Origin: Bacillus sp. P14.5
GTDB taxonomy: Bacteria > Bacillota > Bacilli > Bacillales > Bacillaceae_B
Assembly (NCBI RefSeq): GCF_003316765.1
Contig: NZ_NIJF01000116.1
Span: forward strand, 62,001-126,000
Direction: 5' to 3'
Length of the DNA stretch: 64,000 bases
The notes beneath the pieces were generated by a model, which ran no database searches, was not told the origin of the DNA, and saw only the letters and a list, made by a program, of their open reading frames with translations. Each line of letters opens with the position of its first letter. Position 1 is the stretch's first letter. Made by a program: the position numbers and the translations under genes. Of the stretch, positions 42,739-51,441 are shown one piece after another.

Positions 42739-43713
42739 TTATGCGTTCACCGCATGATCTTCTTCTTCAATTCGTTTCAGTCTTTCTGCTATTTCTTCTT
42801 GTGAGAGGTTGTGTTCCATCACATAGCGGTTCTCTTCATGAGTACGGCATTCGTGAGAGCAGCTTCTCATATATTTATGCTCGTTTTCTTCAGAGCAAAG
42901 AATTTTCTTGTTACAAGGAGGGTATGCGCAGTTCACATATCGCTCACAAGGCTCACCTGTATAGTAATCTTTACCGACAACCACATGTTCTTTGCGGTTT
43001 ACCGGCACAGCGATTCTTTCATCAAATACATACAACTGACCGTCCCACAGGTCACCTTGAACCTCAGGGTCATAACCGTATGTCACGATTCCGCCGTGCA
43101 GCTGGGCTACATCTTCAAATCCTTCACGCTTCAACCAGCCTGAGAATTTTTCGCAGCGGATGCCGCCTGTGCAGTAAGTGATGACTTTTTTGCCTTCCAG
43201 CATTTCTTTATTATCACGGACCCAGTCAGGAAGATCACGGAAGTTCTCGATATCCGGTCTGATTGCTCCTCTGAAATGTCCCAAGTCATATTCATAATCG
43301 TTTCTTGCATCAAGCAAGATTGTATCTTCACGTTGGATCTGCTCATAGAAATCCTTAGGGGTCAAGTATTCACCAGTGATTTCATGAGGGTTAACATCGT
43401 CTTCAAGGCGAAGAGTCACCAATTCTTGGCGGTACTTTACTTTCAGCTTCTTGAAAGCATGTTCTTCTGTTTCGTCAATTTTGAAAATTGTATCATGGAA
43501 GCGATGATCGTTTTTCATCATTTCCATATATTGATCTGTCGCTTCAACTGTACCGGAAACGGTTCCGTTGATTCCTTCAGAAGCGATCAGTATTCTGCCT
43601 TTAAGGCCCATTTCTTCACAACGTTTCTTGTGATACTTGGTGTATGCCTCAGGATCCTCAATTGTTACATAGTTGTAGTACAGAAGGACTCTGTAAGGTT
43701 TTGTTTCGCTCAT
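42739..43713 (-). CDS. trhO: tRNA uridine(34) hydroxylase (rhodanese family, UPF0176)
   Basis: 324 residues. The N-terminal ferredoxin-like domain '[20 protein letters not shown]' leads to a rhodanese domain with '[20 protein letters not shown]' and the active-site loop '[18 protein letters not shown]', then a C-terminal cysteine-rich zinc-like region ('[16 protein letters not shown]', '[14 protein letters not shown]'). TrhO-type proteins make 5-hydroxyuridine at the wobble position of tRNA. ATG 43713 follows AGGTGG; a GTG 12 bases upstream sits in that site. The gene stands alone with its own terminator. Confidence 0.93.
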   Translation of the reverse strand: MSETKPYRVLLYYNYVTIEDPEAYTKYHKKRCEEMGLKGRILIASEGINGTVSGTVEATDQYMEMMKNDHRFHDTIFKIDETEEHAFKKLKVKYRQELVTLRLEDDVNPHEITGEYLTPKDFYEQIQREDTILLDARNDYEYDLGHFRGAIRPDIENFRDLPDWVRDNKEMLEGKKVITYCTGGIRCEKFSGWLKREGFEDVAQLHGGIVTYGYDPEVQGDLWDGQLYVFDERIAVPVNRKEHVVVGKDYYTGEPCERYVNCAYPPCNKKILCSEENEHKYMRSCSHECRTHEENRYVMEHNLSQEEIAERLKRIEEEDHAVNA

Positions 43714-43871
43714 ATTCAATTCCACCTATCGATTTATATTTGCAAGATATAAATGCAATATGCCATTTCTCTTACGATTTTCTATTATAGCAAAAAACGT
43801 AAAAAATATTAGTGGAAATTTTAACATTGTATGTACAACCTATTAAAAATAGAGAAGAAGAGGTGTTTAGT

Positions 43872-43916
43872 ACGTTAAAGTAATAAAAGGGACTGTCACT
43901 TTCAGTGCTTTAATGT
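43872..43916. repeat. Family B palindromic repeat, copy 4
   Basis: ACGTTAAAGTAATAAAAGGG then ACTGTCACTTTCAGTGCTTT, a partly decayed palindrome between trhO and the riboswitch. Confidence 0.65.
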
Positions 43917-43989
43917 GCAATAATACTCACTTAAGGCTTGTATTCAGCAATAGTCAAGTGTAAAATATAGGTAATAAGAACTAACTGAA

Positions 43990-44076
43990 ATGAATAATGG
44001 GCAAATCAGTCGAAAGGCTGGGACGCAAAACTACAGGGGCTATAATCCGCCATGGATATGCCAGCCAGTTGCACAA
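43990..44076 (+). ncRNA. Cyclic di-GMP-I (GEMM-I) riboswitch
   Basis: The conserved core is present in order: GGGCAAATCAG, the CGAAAG tetraloop, GCTGGGACGCAAAACTA, then GGGGCTATAATCC and GCCAGCCAGTTGC for the second helix. This matches the GEMM-I pattern GGGCAAA, GNRA loop, GGGACGCAAA. It lies in the leader of a diguanylate cyclase gene, about 70 bases before its ATG. A weak hairpin (CGCGC / GTGCG) with TTTTTATTTT follows at about 44090-44122 and may be the terminator it controls. Confidence 0.9.
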
Positions 44077-44147
44077 CACTTACTGCGCGCCCTTTTCGAG
44101 TGCGTTTTTATTTTGCCTTTAATAGAAGAGCTAGGGAGAGAAAAGCC

Positions 44148-44366
44148 ATGGCAAACGCACTGCCGTTGTCGCTTCAGAAATTAAAATATCGATTTTATGC
44201 TGTTTTGCTGCCGGTTTTTCTTTTGGTGGCCGGGTTAGGCTGGTATGAAGAGGCCCAGAAGCCAGAAGAGGACCCTATCAACATGATCATCATGCCAACC
44301 CTCATTGTGCTGTTTTTATTTCCATCCTCGTTCTTTTTTCAAAAAGGATTGGAGCGAAGCCGTTGA
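44148..44366 (+). CDS. Diguanylate cyclase, N-terminal membrane fragment before a frameshift
   Basis: ATG 44148 has TAGGGAGAG at the right distance. The frame encodes a helix start ('YRFYAVLLPVFLLVAGLGWY') and a second membrane segment ('MIIMPTLIVLFLFPSSFFF') and then stops at 44366. The natural continuation is in the next frame at 44340 onward. Removing one base from the six-T run 44334-44339 (or five-A run 44341-44345) gives one protein of about 346 residues ending at 45189. Confidence 0.7.
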   Translation: MANALPLSLQKLKYRFYAVLLPVFLLVAGLGWYEEAQKPEEDPINMIIMPTLIVLFLFPSSFFFQKGLERSR

Positions 44367-45189
44367 AAAGTTTATGATCATTGCGGTCTGTCTGGTGAGC
44401 GCGGTTAAATTCACATACGTGGTCACCTATGAACTGGAGCAAACGATGTCCCTGGGAACCTTTACCTTTTGGATGCCGATGTTTTATATGTTCCTGTTCT
44501 TTCTCCTAAACATCAGGTGGGCCTTCATCGTGACAGCTTTTACGTATATCTGGTTCCTCGGAGTAGGGATTTACAGATTCCCCGACCTGATGGGAACGCC
44601 GGCTGCATTCATACTCATTCACTATTTTTTCGCCAATCTTGTTTTCCTTGTCACCTTGTTCTTCCTTCACACCGTCAAGCAAAGCTACATCAAAGCCGAG
44701 GTGCTCGAGGAAATGGCCAACACAGACTACTTAACGGGTCTCCCAAATAGGAGAAGAATTGATAAAGAACTGATCAAAGGGTTGGAAAAAAAGCAAAAGC
44801 TTTCGATTATCTACATGGATATCGATCACTTTAAACAAATCAATGATTCTTATGGACACACTGCGGGAGATACAGTATTGAAAGAATTTACTTTTAAAAC
44901 CTTAGAGGTTCTCGATAAAGGAGATTTGCTGGGACGCTGGGGCGGAGAAGAATTCATGCTGGTTTTAAAAAGGAAAGGCATTGAAGACGCCAAGCACCTC
45001 GCCGAAAAAATCAGGAAGCATATATCACGTCAAGATTATAAAAGAATCAATGGATTGACGGCCAGTTTCGGAGTCGCCGAATTGCAGGCGGGCGACACGC
45101 TGGACAGCCTGTTAAACAGGGCAGATAAAGCTTTATATGAGGCAAAAAATAATGGCAGGGATCAGGTTGTCATGAAAAAACAGCAGTAA
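44305..45189 (+). CDS. Diguanylate cyclase (GGDEF), main part after a frameshift
   Basis: After 'KKDWSEAVEKFMIIAVCLVS' come several more membrane helices and a cytoplasmic GGDEF domain: 'NTDYLTGLPNRRRIDKELIK', 'IIYMDIDHFKQINDSYGHTA' and the active site GGEEF in 'LLGRWGGEEFMLVLKR'. The sequence is therefore that of an active cyclase making c-di-GMP from two GTP. The inhibitory I-site RxxD is replaced by DKGD, so product feedback through that site should be lost. No ribosome binding site fits a start at 44305. A c-di-GMP riboswitch precedes the gene and could provide feedback instead. Confidence 0.85.
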   Translation: MCCFYFHPRSFFKKDWSEAVEKFMIIAVCLVSAVKFTYVVTYELEQTMSLGTFTFWMPMFYMFLFFLLNIRWAFIVTAFTYIWFLGVGIYRFPDLMGTPAAFILIHYFFANLVFLVTLFFLHTVKQSYIKAEVLEEMANTDYLTGLPNRRRIDKELIKGLEKKQKLSIIYMDIDHFKQINDSYGHTAGDTVLKEFTFKTLEVLDKGDLLGRWGGEEFMLVLKRKGIEDAKHLAEKIRKHISRQDYKRINGLTASFGVAELQAGDTLDSLLNRADKALYEAKNNGRDQVVMKKQQ

Positions 45190-45225
45190 AAAAAGCAGTC
45201 GGGCGTATAAACCCAACTGCTTTTT
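45188..45225. terminator. Bidirectional terminator after the diguanylate cyclase gene
   Basis: AAAAAGCAGTCGGG pairs with CCCAACTGCTTTTT, between convergent genes. Confidence 0.9.
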
Positions 45226-45226
45226 C

Positions 45227-45427
45227 TTATTCTGAATGCTCTTTAACCGCGACGTGCGTTACCTTATCCAAAACAATGCGGTACAGCACATTATTCTCCT
45301 TGAAATCAAAATAACTAGAGTTGTTTCCAAAAACCTTATGGAGCACCGTTGCTTCCGTTCTTTCTTCTATAAAAAAGGTGACCGTGTTTTCATTATCGAA
45401 ATGGAATTCCACACGAAAATTTTTCAA
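45227..45427 (-). CDS. Small hypothetical protein, 66 residues
   Basis: A soluble protein of short beta strands ('FRVEFHFDNENTVTFFIEER', 'VLYRIVLDKVTHVAVKEH'). TTG 45427 has AAAGGAG nine bases upstream; an in-frame TTG at 45445 precedes that site. No family is recognised. It has its own ribosome binding site and terminator, so it is likely genuine. Confidence 0.65.
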   Translation of the reverse strand: MKNFRVEFHFDNENTVTFFIEERTEATVLHKVFGNNSSYFDFKENNVLYRIVLDKVTHVAVKEHSE

Positions 45428-45529
45428 TGTCGTTTCTCCTTTCAAAACCTATAGTCAATGGTTACTTTCCCGCTGAAGCTTTGAATAAACGTTCTGAAAG
45501 GAAGATCTTCGCTGGTATTACAAGGAAAA

Positions 45530-46267
45530 TCACTTAAAATCTAACCTTCTCAGTTCATCGTTTGTTTTCTGAAGGTCAAAATGCCCGGCATCCTCTCCTT
45601 GAAGCAAGTCTCTGTAGAAGTCATCTTCCTCACCTGCAGCAGCCCCATCTTCCAAAAGCTTTAAAGCATGCATATAGTTATCCACGCCCCCAACTGCTTC
45701 AGGAGGAGTGGCTCGACGCCCTTTTAGACAGATCGGACCGTCAACTTCCTTATCCTCGATTTTCTCTAATAGAATCGTGTGCTCCCAATTGTTCTTGAAA
45801 TCATAGGTATATGCCAGCTTTTGGCCCTCTTTCACAAGTGCATTTCCCACTAATGCTTCCTTGGAATCGTAGATTTCATTGAATTTCGACATGCTCGACT
45901 CTTCTTCCTCTTCGATTTTCTCAAAATAGACATTGCCTTTTTGAAATTCATAAAGATGAAAGTTGGTCCATCCCATAGCAGCTTGAATGACTTCATGAAG
46001 CTGGTGAAGAGTAAGGGTATCGGAAACAAGCAGCCTTCTCCAAATGGGAGGTTTCGCTCCCTTAAGGGAAACTTTTAATTGAAGAGCATGTCCTTTTGTC
46101 GGTGCTGAGTAATCGACCGAGGGACCACCACCAACAGGCAGCAGACTGAGAGAATCAGCACTGACCATCTGTTCAAAGCGCTGCTGCTCTTCTTTATCCA
46201 GCTGTTTATATTCATCAGATTTCTTAATGCGTTCGGCAACTTCATTAAGAATGTTCTTAAGGTCCAT
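45530..46267 (-). CDS. Plasmid pRiA4b ORF-3-like protein
   Basis: 245 residues. The central domain 'LQLKVSLKGAKPPIWRRLLV' followed by 'LHEVIQAAMGWTNFHLYEFQ' and 'YTYDFKNNWEHTILLEKIED' is the signature of the pRiA4b ORF-3 family, found widely as chromosomal accessory proteins and sometimes as passengers of mobile elements. Function is not known. ATG 46267 is preceded by AGGAGG-like sequence. No mobile-element ends were found around it. Confidence 0.87.
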   Translation of the reverse strand: MDLKNILNEVAERIKKSDEYKQLDKEEQQRFEQMVSADSLSLLPVGGGPSVDYSAPTKGHALQLKVSLKGAKPPIWRRLLVSDTLTLHQLHEVIQAAMGWTNFHLYEFQKGNVYFEKIEEEEESSMSKFNEIYDSKEALVGNALVKEGQKLAYTYDFKNNWEHTILLEKIEDKEVDGPICLKGRRATPPEAVGGVDNYMHALKLLEDGAAAGEEDDFYRDLLQGEDAGHFDLQKTNDELRRLDFK

Positions 46268-46363
46268 TAGGAAAACCTCCTTTATTACTTAATAAAACTT
46301 ATTATAGGCAATTATAAAAGAAATATAGTAAAGTAAAAGAAAATTCAGAAAGAAGGGATTTCA

Positions 46364-47272
46364 TTGACCACTATCCAAAAAGAAAACTTCTTTTATTCTT
46401 TCAGCAAAGAAAATAAGATTACCGAAAAAGTATCATCCGGAACTACCTTTACAATCGAAACCTATGACTGTTTTAAAGATCAAATCACTTCGGAAGAAAC
46501 AGAACTGAAGAAACTAGACTGGAATCAGGTGAATCCGGCAACAGGAGCTGTCTATGTAGAGGGAGCAAAGCCTGGTGATATTTTAAAAGTTAAAATCGAT
46601 AGGATCGAACTCGGTGATAGAGGCGTAATGATGGTTGAACCCGGACTTGGAGTCATGGGGCACAGAATTGAAGAGTCGAGAGTGAAGGTGGTACCTATTG
46701 AAGGGAATGAGGCTGTATTTAACGATGAAATTAGAATTCCTCTTAATCCGATGATCGGTGTGATAGGGGTGGCACCTGCAGAAGGAGAGATATCCAACGG
46801 TACCCCGGGCGCACATGGGGGGAACATGGATACAAAATTAATTGCTGAGGGAAGCACACTCTACCTGCCTGTGTTCCAGGAAGGAGCGCTGTTTGGATTA
46901 GGGGATCTTCACGCGGCAATGGGAGATGGGGAAGTCAGTGTTTCTGGCATCGAGATTGCCGGTAAAGTGACTGTGTCTGTAGAGGTTCTGAAAGGCAGTT
47001 CAATACCTTATCCCTTCGTGGAGAATGATGAAGGGTTAGCAGTGATCGTCTCCAAGGAAACGGTGGATGAAGCAGCCAGGAGTGGAGTCGAAATCATGAT
47101 CGATACTCTCTTACCGCAAACAGACCTCACTCTTAGTGAATTGACAATGCTGTTCAGCGCAGCTGGACAATCGCAGATTTCACAAATTGTGGATCCGCTT
47201 ATGACAGCAAGGTTTTTCGTTCCGCGATATCTCCTGGAGAAAATAGGGAAGCCTGATTTCATGATGAAATAA
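46364..47272 (+). CDS. Acetamidase/formamidase family protein
   Basis: 302 residues of the FmdA/AmdA family, metal-dependent amidases that release ammonia from formamide or acetamide. Seen are 'GAVYVEGAKPGDILKVKIDR', 'IPLNPMIGVIGVAPAEGE', 'GTPGAHGGNMDTKLIAEGST' and 'LFGLGDLHAAMGDGEVSVSG', the last two with the metal-site His and Asp residues of the family. TTG 46364 has AGAAGGGAT upstream. The gene stands alone, divergent from the pRiA4b-like gene. Confidence 0.9.
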   Translation: MTTIQKENFFYSFSKENKITEKVSSGTTFTIETYDCFKDQITSEETELKKLDWNQVNPATGAVYVEGAKPGDILKVKIDRIELGDRGVMMVEPGLGVMGHRIEESRVKVVPIEGNEAVFNDEIRIPLNPMIGVIGVAPAEGEISNGTPGAHGGNMDTKLIAEGSTLYLPVFQEGALFGLGDLHAAMGDGEVSVSGIEIAGKVTVSVEVLKGSSIPYPFVENDEGLAVIVSKETVDEAARSGVEIMIDTLLPQTDLTLSELTMLFSAAGQSQISQIVDPLMTARFFVPRYLLEKIGKPDFMMK

Positions 47273-47352
47273 TAGTCGGTGCGAGAAGGTCGAAGGGGAT
47301 TGAGAAAGTATAACTAGGCCGGCCAATGACCATGGTTGTAAAAGTGGTTTCC

Positions 47353-47454
47353 TTAGGCACTCTTTTTCAACATTGAGCGCTGGCTGATCGCTTTCAAAAT
47401 GAACATTTTATCCTGCAGAGTCAGCATTCTCCAGCTTTTCACTTTAATCTTCAT
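47353..47454 (-). CDS. 33-residue basic small protein
   Basis: ATG 47454 is preceded by AAAGGAGCGGTTCTT, an excellent ribosome binding site. The product starts MKIKVKSWRMLTLQDKMF and ends SMLKKSA: strongly basic, amphipathic and probably helical. It is below usual gene-calling size. No family is recognised; a small regulator or membrane-active peptide is possible. Confidence 0.5.
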   Translation of the reverse strand: MKIKVKSWRMLTLQDKMFILKAISQRSMLKKSA

Positions 47455-47469
47455 AAGAACCGCTCCTTT

Positions 47470-48094
47470 ACTTTTAGTAGTATTTATGGATTTCTTGATG
47501 AAGAACTGCCTTGCTTTTGGCCTAGTTTTTGATTTATAAGATTAATACCCGTGATTAAACATGGTATAAACAACAAAAATTCCTACAATTTCCGGGGAAA
47601 TATGTCGAGGAAAGGGCGGGGTGGCGGGGATTAGGAGAGAGGGTCGTTTTTTGAAAAATTGAGGTGGATGAATTAAACGATTCATGTAATTTATTGTGGG
47701 GATTTAAGGTAAAATCTTATGGAGAAAAAACTTATAAAATTTTATTGATGTGTCCGGAGAAATGAGAAAGTTGTTTATAGGTGTGGACTTAGGCCTCATG
47801 CCTGATCAAGAAGGCTTACGCCATTTTAAGCTGGTGGTGGCCTGTTTTTGACCGAGGATCCCCAGCCTCGGTCAAGCTCACCCCCCCAATGCCCTGCTCC
47901 TGTCCGAGGTAAACCTCAGTATCCGCCACCCATCAGTGCTGATCACCCTACATCTAACCCAATCGCCCCCAACTCAATAAAAACCCCTCCCAAAACCCTA
48001 CAATATAATAAAGGGATGAAACTAAAAATAGTTTCTTCCCTTTATTACTGCTGCCACAGGTATCACAACGGTAGGCTAGTAAACACGAATACCT
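47470..48094. other. Long intergenic region with one hairpin
   Basis: Contains TGACCGAGG (47849-47857) paired perfectly with CCTCGGTCA (47866-47874), a hairpin that recalls the family D core GACCGAAG/CTTCGGTC, and a degraded family A end at about 47588-47610 (CCGGGG to TGTCGAGG). A pyrimidine-rich stretch follows at 47878-48000. No credible gene on either strand. Confidence 0.5.
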
Positions 48095-48652
48095 CTAAAC
48101 ATCCTTATCCTTATGAAAAAACCGATAAGTCATCACCAGCCCGCCAAGATACAGCACAATCGCAAAATAAGCAGGAAGCAAGTGGATGAAACTGGTATAC
48201 CCAATTGCAAAATGAACATAAATTCCTGTGATGAATGCGGGCATTCCGCCAAAAAGAAACGTCCGCCACATCCACTTATTTCCCTGCTGGAAGCCCCACA
48301 AAGCAAGCAGAAGAACCAGAAGTCCAACACTCAATAAGGCACTTCCAAAACCAGCACGGTCATGAGCGATGACCGGAATAAGCCTGCTATTGAAACTTTC
48401 CAGCTGTTCAGGTGTCATACATAAATAGAGAAGATCGGTCGGAACAAAAACGGAGGTGACACCAAAAATGGAAATGACGATTCCCCCGGTAACAAAAGAA
48501 AAACCCAGAAGAACAAATAAAAACTGGCCAAAGAGAGACCTCTTCCAAACAGAATGATTTCTCCGGTTGCTTGAAGAAGGCGTCCCGGATATCCCTCTGG
48601 TTTTGATAAAACCATAAATATAAAAGGGCAGCAGCACCAGCCAAAAAATCAA
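48095..48652 (-). CDS. C-terminal membrane part of the DHOD-like protein, in a shifted frame
   Basis: 185 residues with about four membrane helices ('FLFVLLGFSFVTGGIVISIF', 'LLSVGLLVLLLALWGFQQGN'). The segment 'SRLIPVIAHDRAGFGSALLS' closely parallels 'ERIMLFMAHDRMTLAGTMIS' in the upstream protein, so the two carry duplicated halves of one membrane domain. Upstream in this frame the sequence reads 'SFIGFGYFDWLHLIFWLVLL', a natural continuation of the preceding protein if one base is added to the five-A run 48688-48692. Its ATG overlaps the other stop (ATGA) but no ribosome binding site is seen. Confidence 0.65.
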   Translation of the reverse strand: MIFWLVLLPFYIYGFIKTRGISGTPSSSNRRNHSVWKRSLFGQFLFVLLGFSFVTGGIVISIFGVTSVFVPTDLLYLCMTPEQLESFNSRLIPVIAHDRAGFGSALLSVGLLVLLLALWGFQQGNKWMWRTFLFGGMPAFITGIYVHFAIGYTSFIHLLPAYFAIVLYLGGLVMTYRFFHKDKDV

Positions 48653-49857
48653 ATGCAGCCAATCAAAATAACCAAAGCCGATAAACGAAAAATCCCCAGA
48701 AAACCAAGGATGGCAGCAGCATCAATGGCCTGCTTCGCCCACTTTAACTGTTTTTTCACTCCATGCTTTGCCAGATTCATATAAACAATCCCACCGGAAA
48801 TCATCGTCCCTGCAAGGGTCATCCGATCGTGTGCCATGAATAACATGATTCGCTCGTTGTATGCCCAGATGTCTTCCCGGTTCACACCCAAAAACAGCTC
48901 GTCGTAAGGCAATAGAATTGAGGTGAGACTGAACAACAGGGCAAGCATCCCGCCGAGAAAAATGAATAGACCGAAAAGCCAATAGGCATACCAGCCTTGT
49001 GGCGGAGGGGCTGGCTGCTCTCTTGAAACCAGAGCTTCTTTTATCCGCTTTGTCAAACCGGGACCAGAAAAGACATACCCTCCAGACAGCATTACCAAAT
49101 TGGCACCAGCATCCAACAGCTGCAGTGCATCTTCGGGTTCCGTCACAGAACCTGAGGTGATAATGGTGTTGGAGTATCCTCTTTCCCGCAATTCTTTCAC
49201 CATCAAAATACTCTCATTGCTGAACTTCTCATTCAGCTCCAGAACGATCCCTGAGTAGTGCTGTATTTTTACAAAATCCACCATGCTAGGATCAGAGGTA
49301 GAGAGATACATTGGTTTTTTGGTCGCAAGGTCCGTATATGAATCTTCTACAATAAAACCATCCGCAGCTTCTGCCAGCTGGTCTATCATAGTTTGGTTTT
49401 CCCGGGAACTTCCTGCCAGCCTGATAAAAATCGGTTGTTTCTTCTTTATATTTTTTAGTTTCTCCTTTACAGAATCCACTCCTGCAGATTCATCTTCAGG
49501 AAATTGTATAAAAAGTTGATCATTGTCCACTGCAGGTGCGCTTAGAGACTTCATTCTAGTGAGCGAGACAGGCCCAATCTCCAGAAAGCCGAACCCTAAA
49601 TTGGTAAAAGCTCTGGTTCCGGAAAGCTCGGGATCCACCTTCCCGGAAAGCCCCACAGGATTTGAAAAGGAAATTCCATCTATGAACCGTGACAGCGAAG
49701 GGGAACTTTCTTCCCGGCCTAAAAAGTTTATTATATGAAAGCCCAGGGGGAGAGAAGCAATTCGGTTCATCCCCTTATGAATGAATTCCCGTGAAGCCAC
49801 AGGTGACAATTTATTTAAAATAGGTTTGAAAATAACATGATAGGACCAATCAGGCAT
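48649..49857 (-). CDS. Dihydroorotate dehydrogenase-like TIM barrel with membrane tail
   Basis: About 402 residues. The N-terminal 300 are DHOD-like: 'PVASREFIHKGMNRIASLPL', 'GISFSNPVGLSGKVDPELSG', 'GFGFLEIGPVSLTR', 'TIITSGSVTEPEDALQLLDA' and 'GANLVMLSGGYVFSGPGL'. The FMN-phosphate region is recognisable, but the catalytic Ser/Cys loop typical of pyrimidine-pathway enzymes is not obvious, so the role may differ. The C-terminal 110 residues are membrane helices. Pyrimidine genes are absent nearby. ATG 49857 has GAGGT; ATG 49887 lacks a site. The natural gene probably extends to 48095 (about 590 residues). Confidence 0.75.
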   Translation of the reverse strand: MPDWSYHVIFKPILNKLSPVASREFIHKGMNRIASLPLGFHIINFLGREESSPSLSRFIDGISFSNPVGLSGKVDPELSGTRAFTNLGFGFLEIGPVSLTRMKSLSAPAVDNDQLFIQFPEDESAGVDSVKEKLKNIKKKQPIFIRLAGSSRENQTMIDQLAEAADGFIVEDSYTDLATKKPMYLSTSDPSMVDFVKIQHYSGIVLELNEKFSNESILMVKELRERGYSNTIITSGSVTEPEDALQLLDAGANLVMLSGGYVFSGPGLTKRIKEALVSREQPAPPPQGWYAYWLFGLFIFLGGMLALLFSLTSILLPYDELFLGVNREDIWAYNERIMLFMAHDRMTLAGTMISGGIVYMNLAKHGVKKQLKWAKQAIDAAAILGFLGIFRLSALVILIGCI

Positions 49858-50073
49858 CGAAGTACCTCGCAATCTATGTGTTGTCATTGATAGTTTACCA
49901 TTTTGACAGGAGGATATGATTGGATTTTTAAAATAGTGGAGAAAAGCAGCGCAGCCAATCTTTTTATGGGTTAGGTAGTTTTAAAGAGGTCTAAAGAATT
50001 TTCACTAATGGAATGCGGAAGTCCTTTAAGTGAGCCTGTGTATCTTCATCTGCCCCTGGAATATATATTTTCA

Positions 50074-50105
50074 TAAGAAAACCGCGCACCCAGCGGATAC
50101 GCGGT
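50074..50105 (-). terminator. Terminator of murB
   Basis: On the minus strand ACCGCG pairs with CGCGGT across a 13-base loop, followed by TTTTCTTATG. Confidence 0.75.
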
Positions 50106-50114
50106 CTCTCGTCC

Positions 50115-51035
50115 TTATTCCAAATCCTCGCCAATAATTCTGACTTCACGCTCAAGCTCAACATCAAATTTTTCTTTTACTGTTTTCTGAACGTGTTCAA
50201 TCAACGAGATATAGTCTCTTGCTGTCGCATTGTCTTTATTGACAATAAACCCTGCGTGCTTGGTGGAAACCTCAGCTCCACCGATATTTGTTCCCTGCAG
50301 CTGGCTGTCCTGAATAAGCTTTCCGGCAAAGTACCCTGGCGGACGCTTGAACACAGATCCGCAAGAAGGAAACTCAAGCGGCTGTTTGGATTCGCGCTTA
50401 TAGGTAAGGTCATCCATTACGGCTTTAATTTCCTGGTACTCGGCAGGCTTCAGCTTAAAAGTAGCCTCCAGCACAATATCACCGTTGTCAGGGATGTTGC
50501 TTGTTCTGTAATCGAGGTCAAGCTCGGACGCCAGGCGCTTCACAAGGTTTCCTTCTTTATCCACGACATAGGCATAATCAAGGACATCTTTGATTTCACC
50601 GCCGTAGGCACCAGCGTTCATGTAAAGAGCACCGCCGACTGTCCCTGGAATTCCGCAGGCAAACTCCAGACCAGATAAGCTTTCAGCGAGTGCCCTGCGG
50701 GAAGCATCGATAATGCGTGCGCCGCTTTGAGCAACAAGAACCTCCCCGTCGGTTGAAATGTCATCAAGGTGCTTCAGGTTGATGACGATTCCGCGGATAC
50801 CGCCGTCTTTAATGATCAGATTAGATCCATTCCCAAGCAGGGTGAATGGAATATTTTCTTCATTAGACAGCTTCACGACATTTTGAATCTCTTCATACGT
50901 CGTGGGTGTGATGAAGAAATCCGCTTTTCCGCCAAGTTTTGTATATAAGTGGTCTCTAAGCATTTCATCTACTTTAATATTTTCGGTTTTCACAACTTGC
51001 AATAATTTATCATGTATCTTCTTGTTATCGATCAT
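50115..51035 (-). CDS. murB: UDP-N-acetylenolpyruvoylglucosamine reductase
   Basis: 306 residues. MurB reduces enolpyruvyl-UDP-GlcNAc to UDP-MurNAc with NADPH, an early cytoplasmic step of peptidoglycan synthesis. The FAD-binding PCMH domain is clear in '[20 protein letters not shown]', '[20 protein letters not shown]', '[20 protein letters not shown]' and '[18 protein letters not shown]'. The C-terminal domain has '[20 protein letters not shown]' with the proton-donor serine and lacks the extra loop of type I, so it is type II as usual in Firmicutes. ATG 51035 has a weak site (GGGAATGA). Confidence 0.96.
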   Translation of the reverse strand: MIDNKKIHDKLLQVVKTENIKVDEMLRDHLYTKLGGKADFFITPTTYEEIQNVVKLSNEENIPFTLLGNGSNLIIKDGGIRGIVINLKHLDDISTDGEVLVAQSGARIIDASRRALAESLSGLEFACGIPGTVGGALYMNAGAYGGEIKDVLDYAYVVDKEGNLVKRLASELDLDYRTSNIPDNGDIVLEATFKLKPAEYQEIKAVMDDLTYKRESKQPLEFPSCGSVFKRPPGYFAGKLIQDSQLQGTNIGGAEVSTKHAGFIVNKDNATARDYISLIEHVQKTVKEKFDVELEREVRIIGEDLE

Positions 51036-51230
51036 TTACATCATTCCCATTTCAAGTTTTATTTCCCCTGTAGGTATATGACTTGCTTCTCTCATTATAT
51101 GCCTAATCCCGCCTAAAGTTAAACGTTTTGAGACCAGGAAATTTCAGCAGGGCTCTTGCTTGTTCCATCTTAATACATCCTGGGAAGATTTGAAATGGAT
51201 ATATGTTCTTATGTAATACCACGCATTTAT

Positions 51231-51283
51231 CACCGCTTTAAAGCACGAAAAGCGACTGTCCCGATTCGTGCTTTAAAGCGGTG
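51231..51283. repeat. Family B palindrome, best copy
   Basis: CACCGCTTTAAAGCACGAA and its reverse TTCGTGCTTTAAAGCGGTG flank AAGCGACTGTCCCGA. The arms are 19 bp and perfect. It lies between murB and a small gene, both on the minus strand. Confidence 0.9.
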
Positions 51284-51291
51284 AAGGAATA

Positions 51292-51441
51292 TTAATCTCC
51301 TATGACTTTCAGCCTGTGATATTCAATTTTGTTCTTTATTTTTGCTTTCATTTCCTCGTCCAGACAGCCCTTCAAAATAGTCTTGTTGTAGCCAAGCAGG
51401 AAGTTATGCCAGAAAGAGCGGATTTGGGTTATGGTTTTCAC
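51292..51441 (-). CDS. 49-residue basic small protein
   Basis: GTG 51441 is preceded by GGGAGGTACACCGTT, a strong ribosome binding site. The product starts MKTITQIRSFWHNFLLGYNK, has 'CLDEEMKAKIKNKIEYHR' near its end and is basic with an aromatic N-terminal helix. It is below normal gene-calling length. I recognise no family. The family B palindrome follows its stop by eight bases and may be its RNA 3' end. Confidence 0.6.
   Translation of the reverse strand: MKTITQIRSFWHNFLLGYNKTILKGCLDEEMKAKIKNKIEYHRLKVIGD

Noticed and set aside
45530..46267. The pRiA4b ORF-3-like gene as proof of a mobile element
   Set aside because: The family is common in chromosomes. No terminal inverted repeats, target duplications or transposase are visible nearby.
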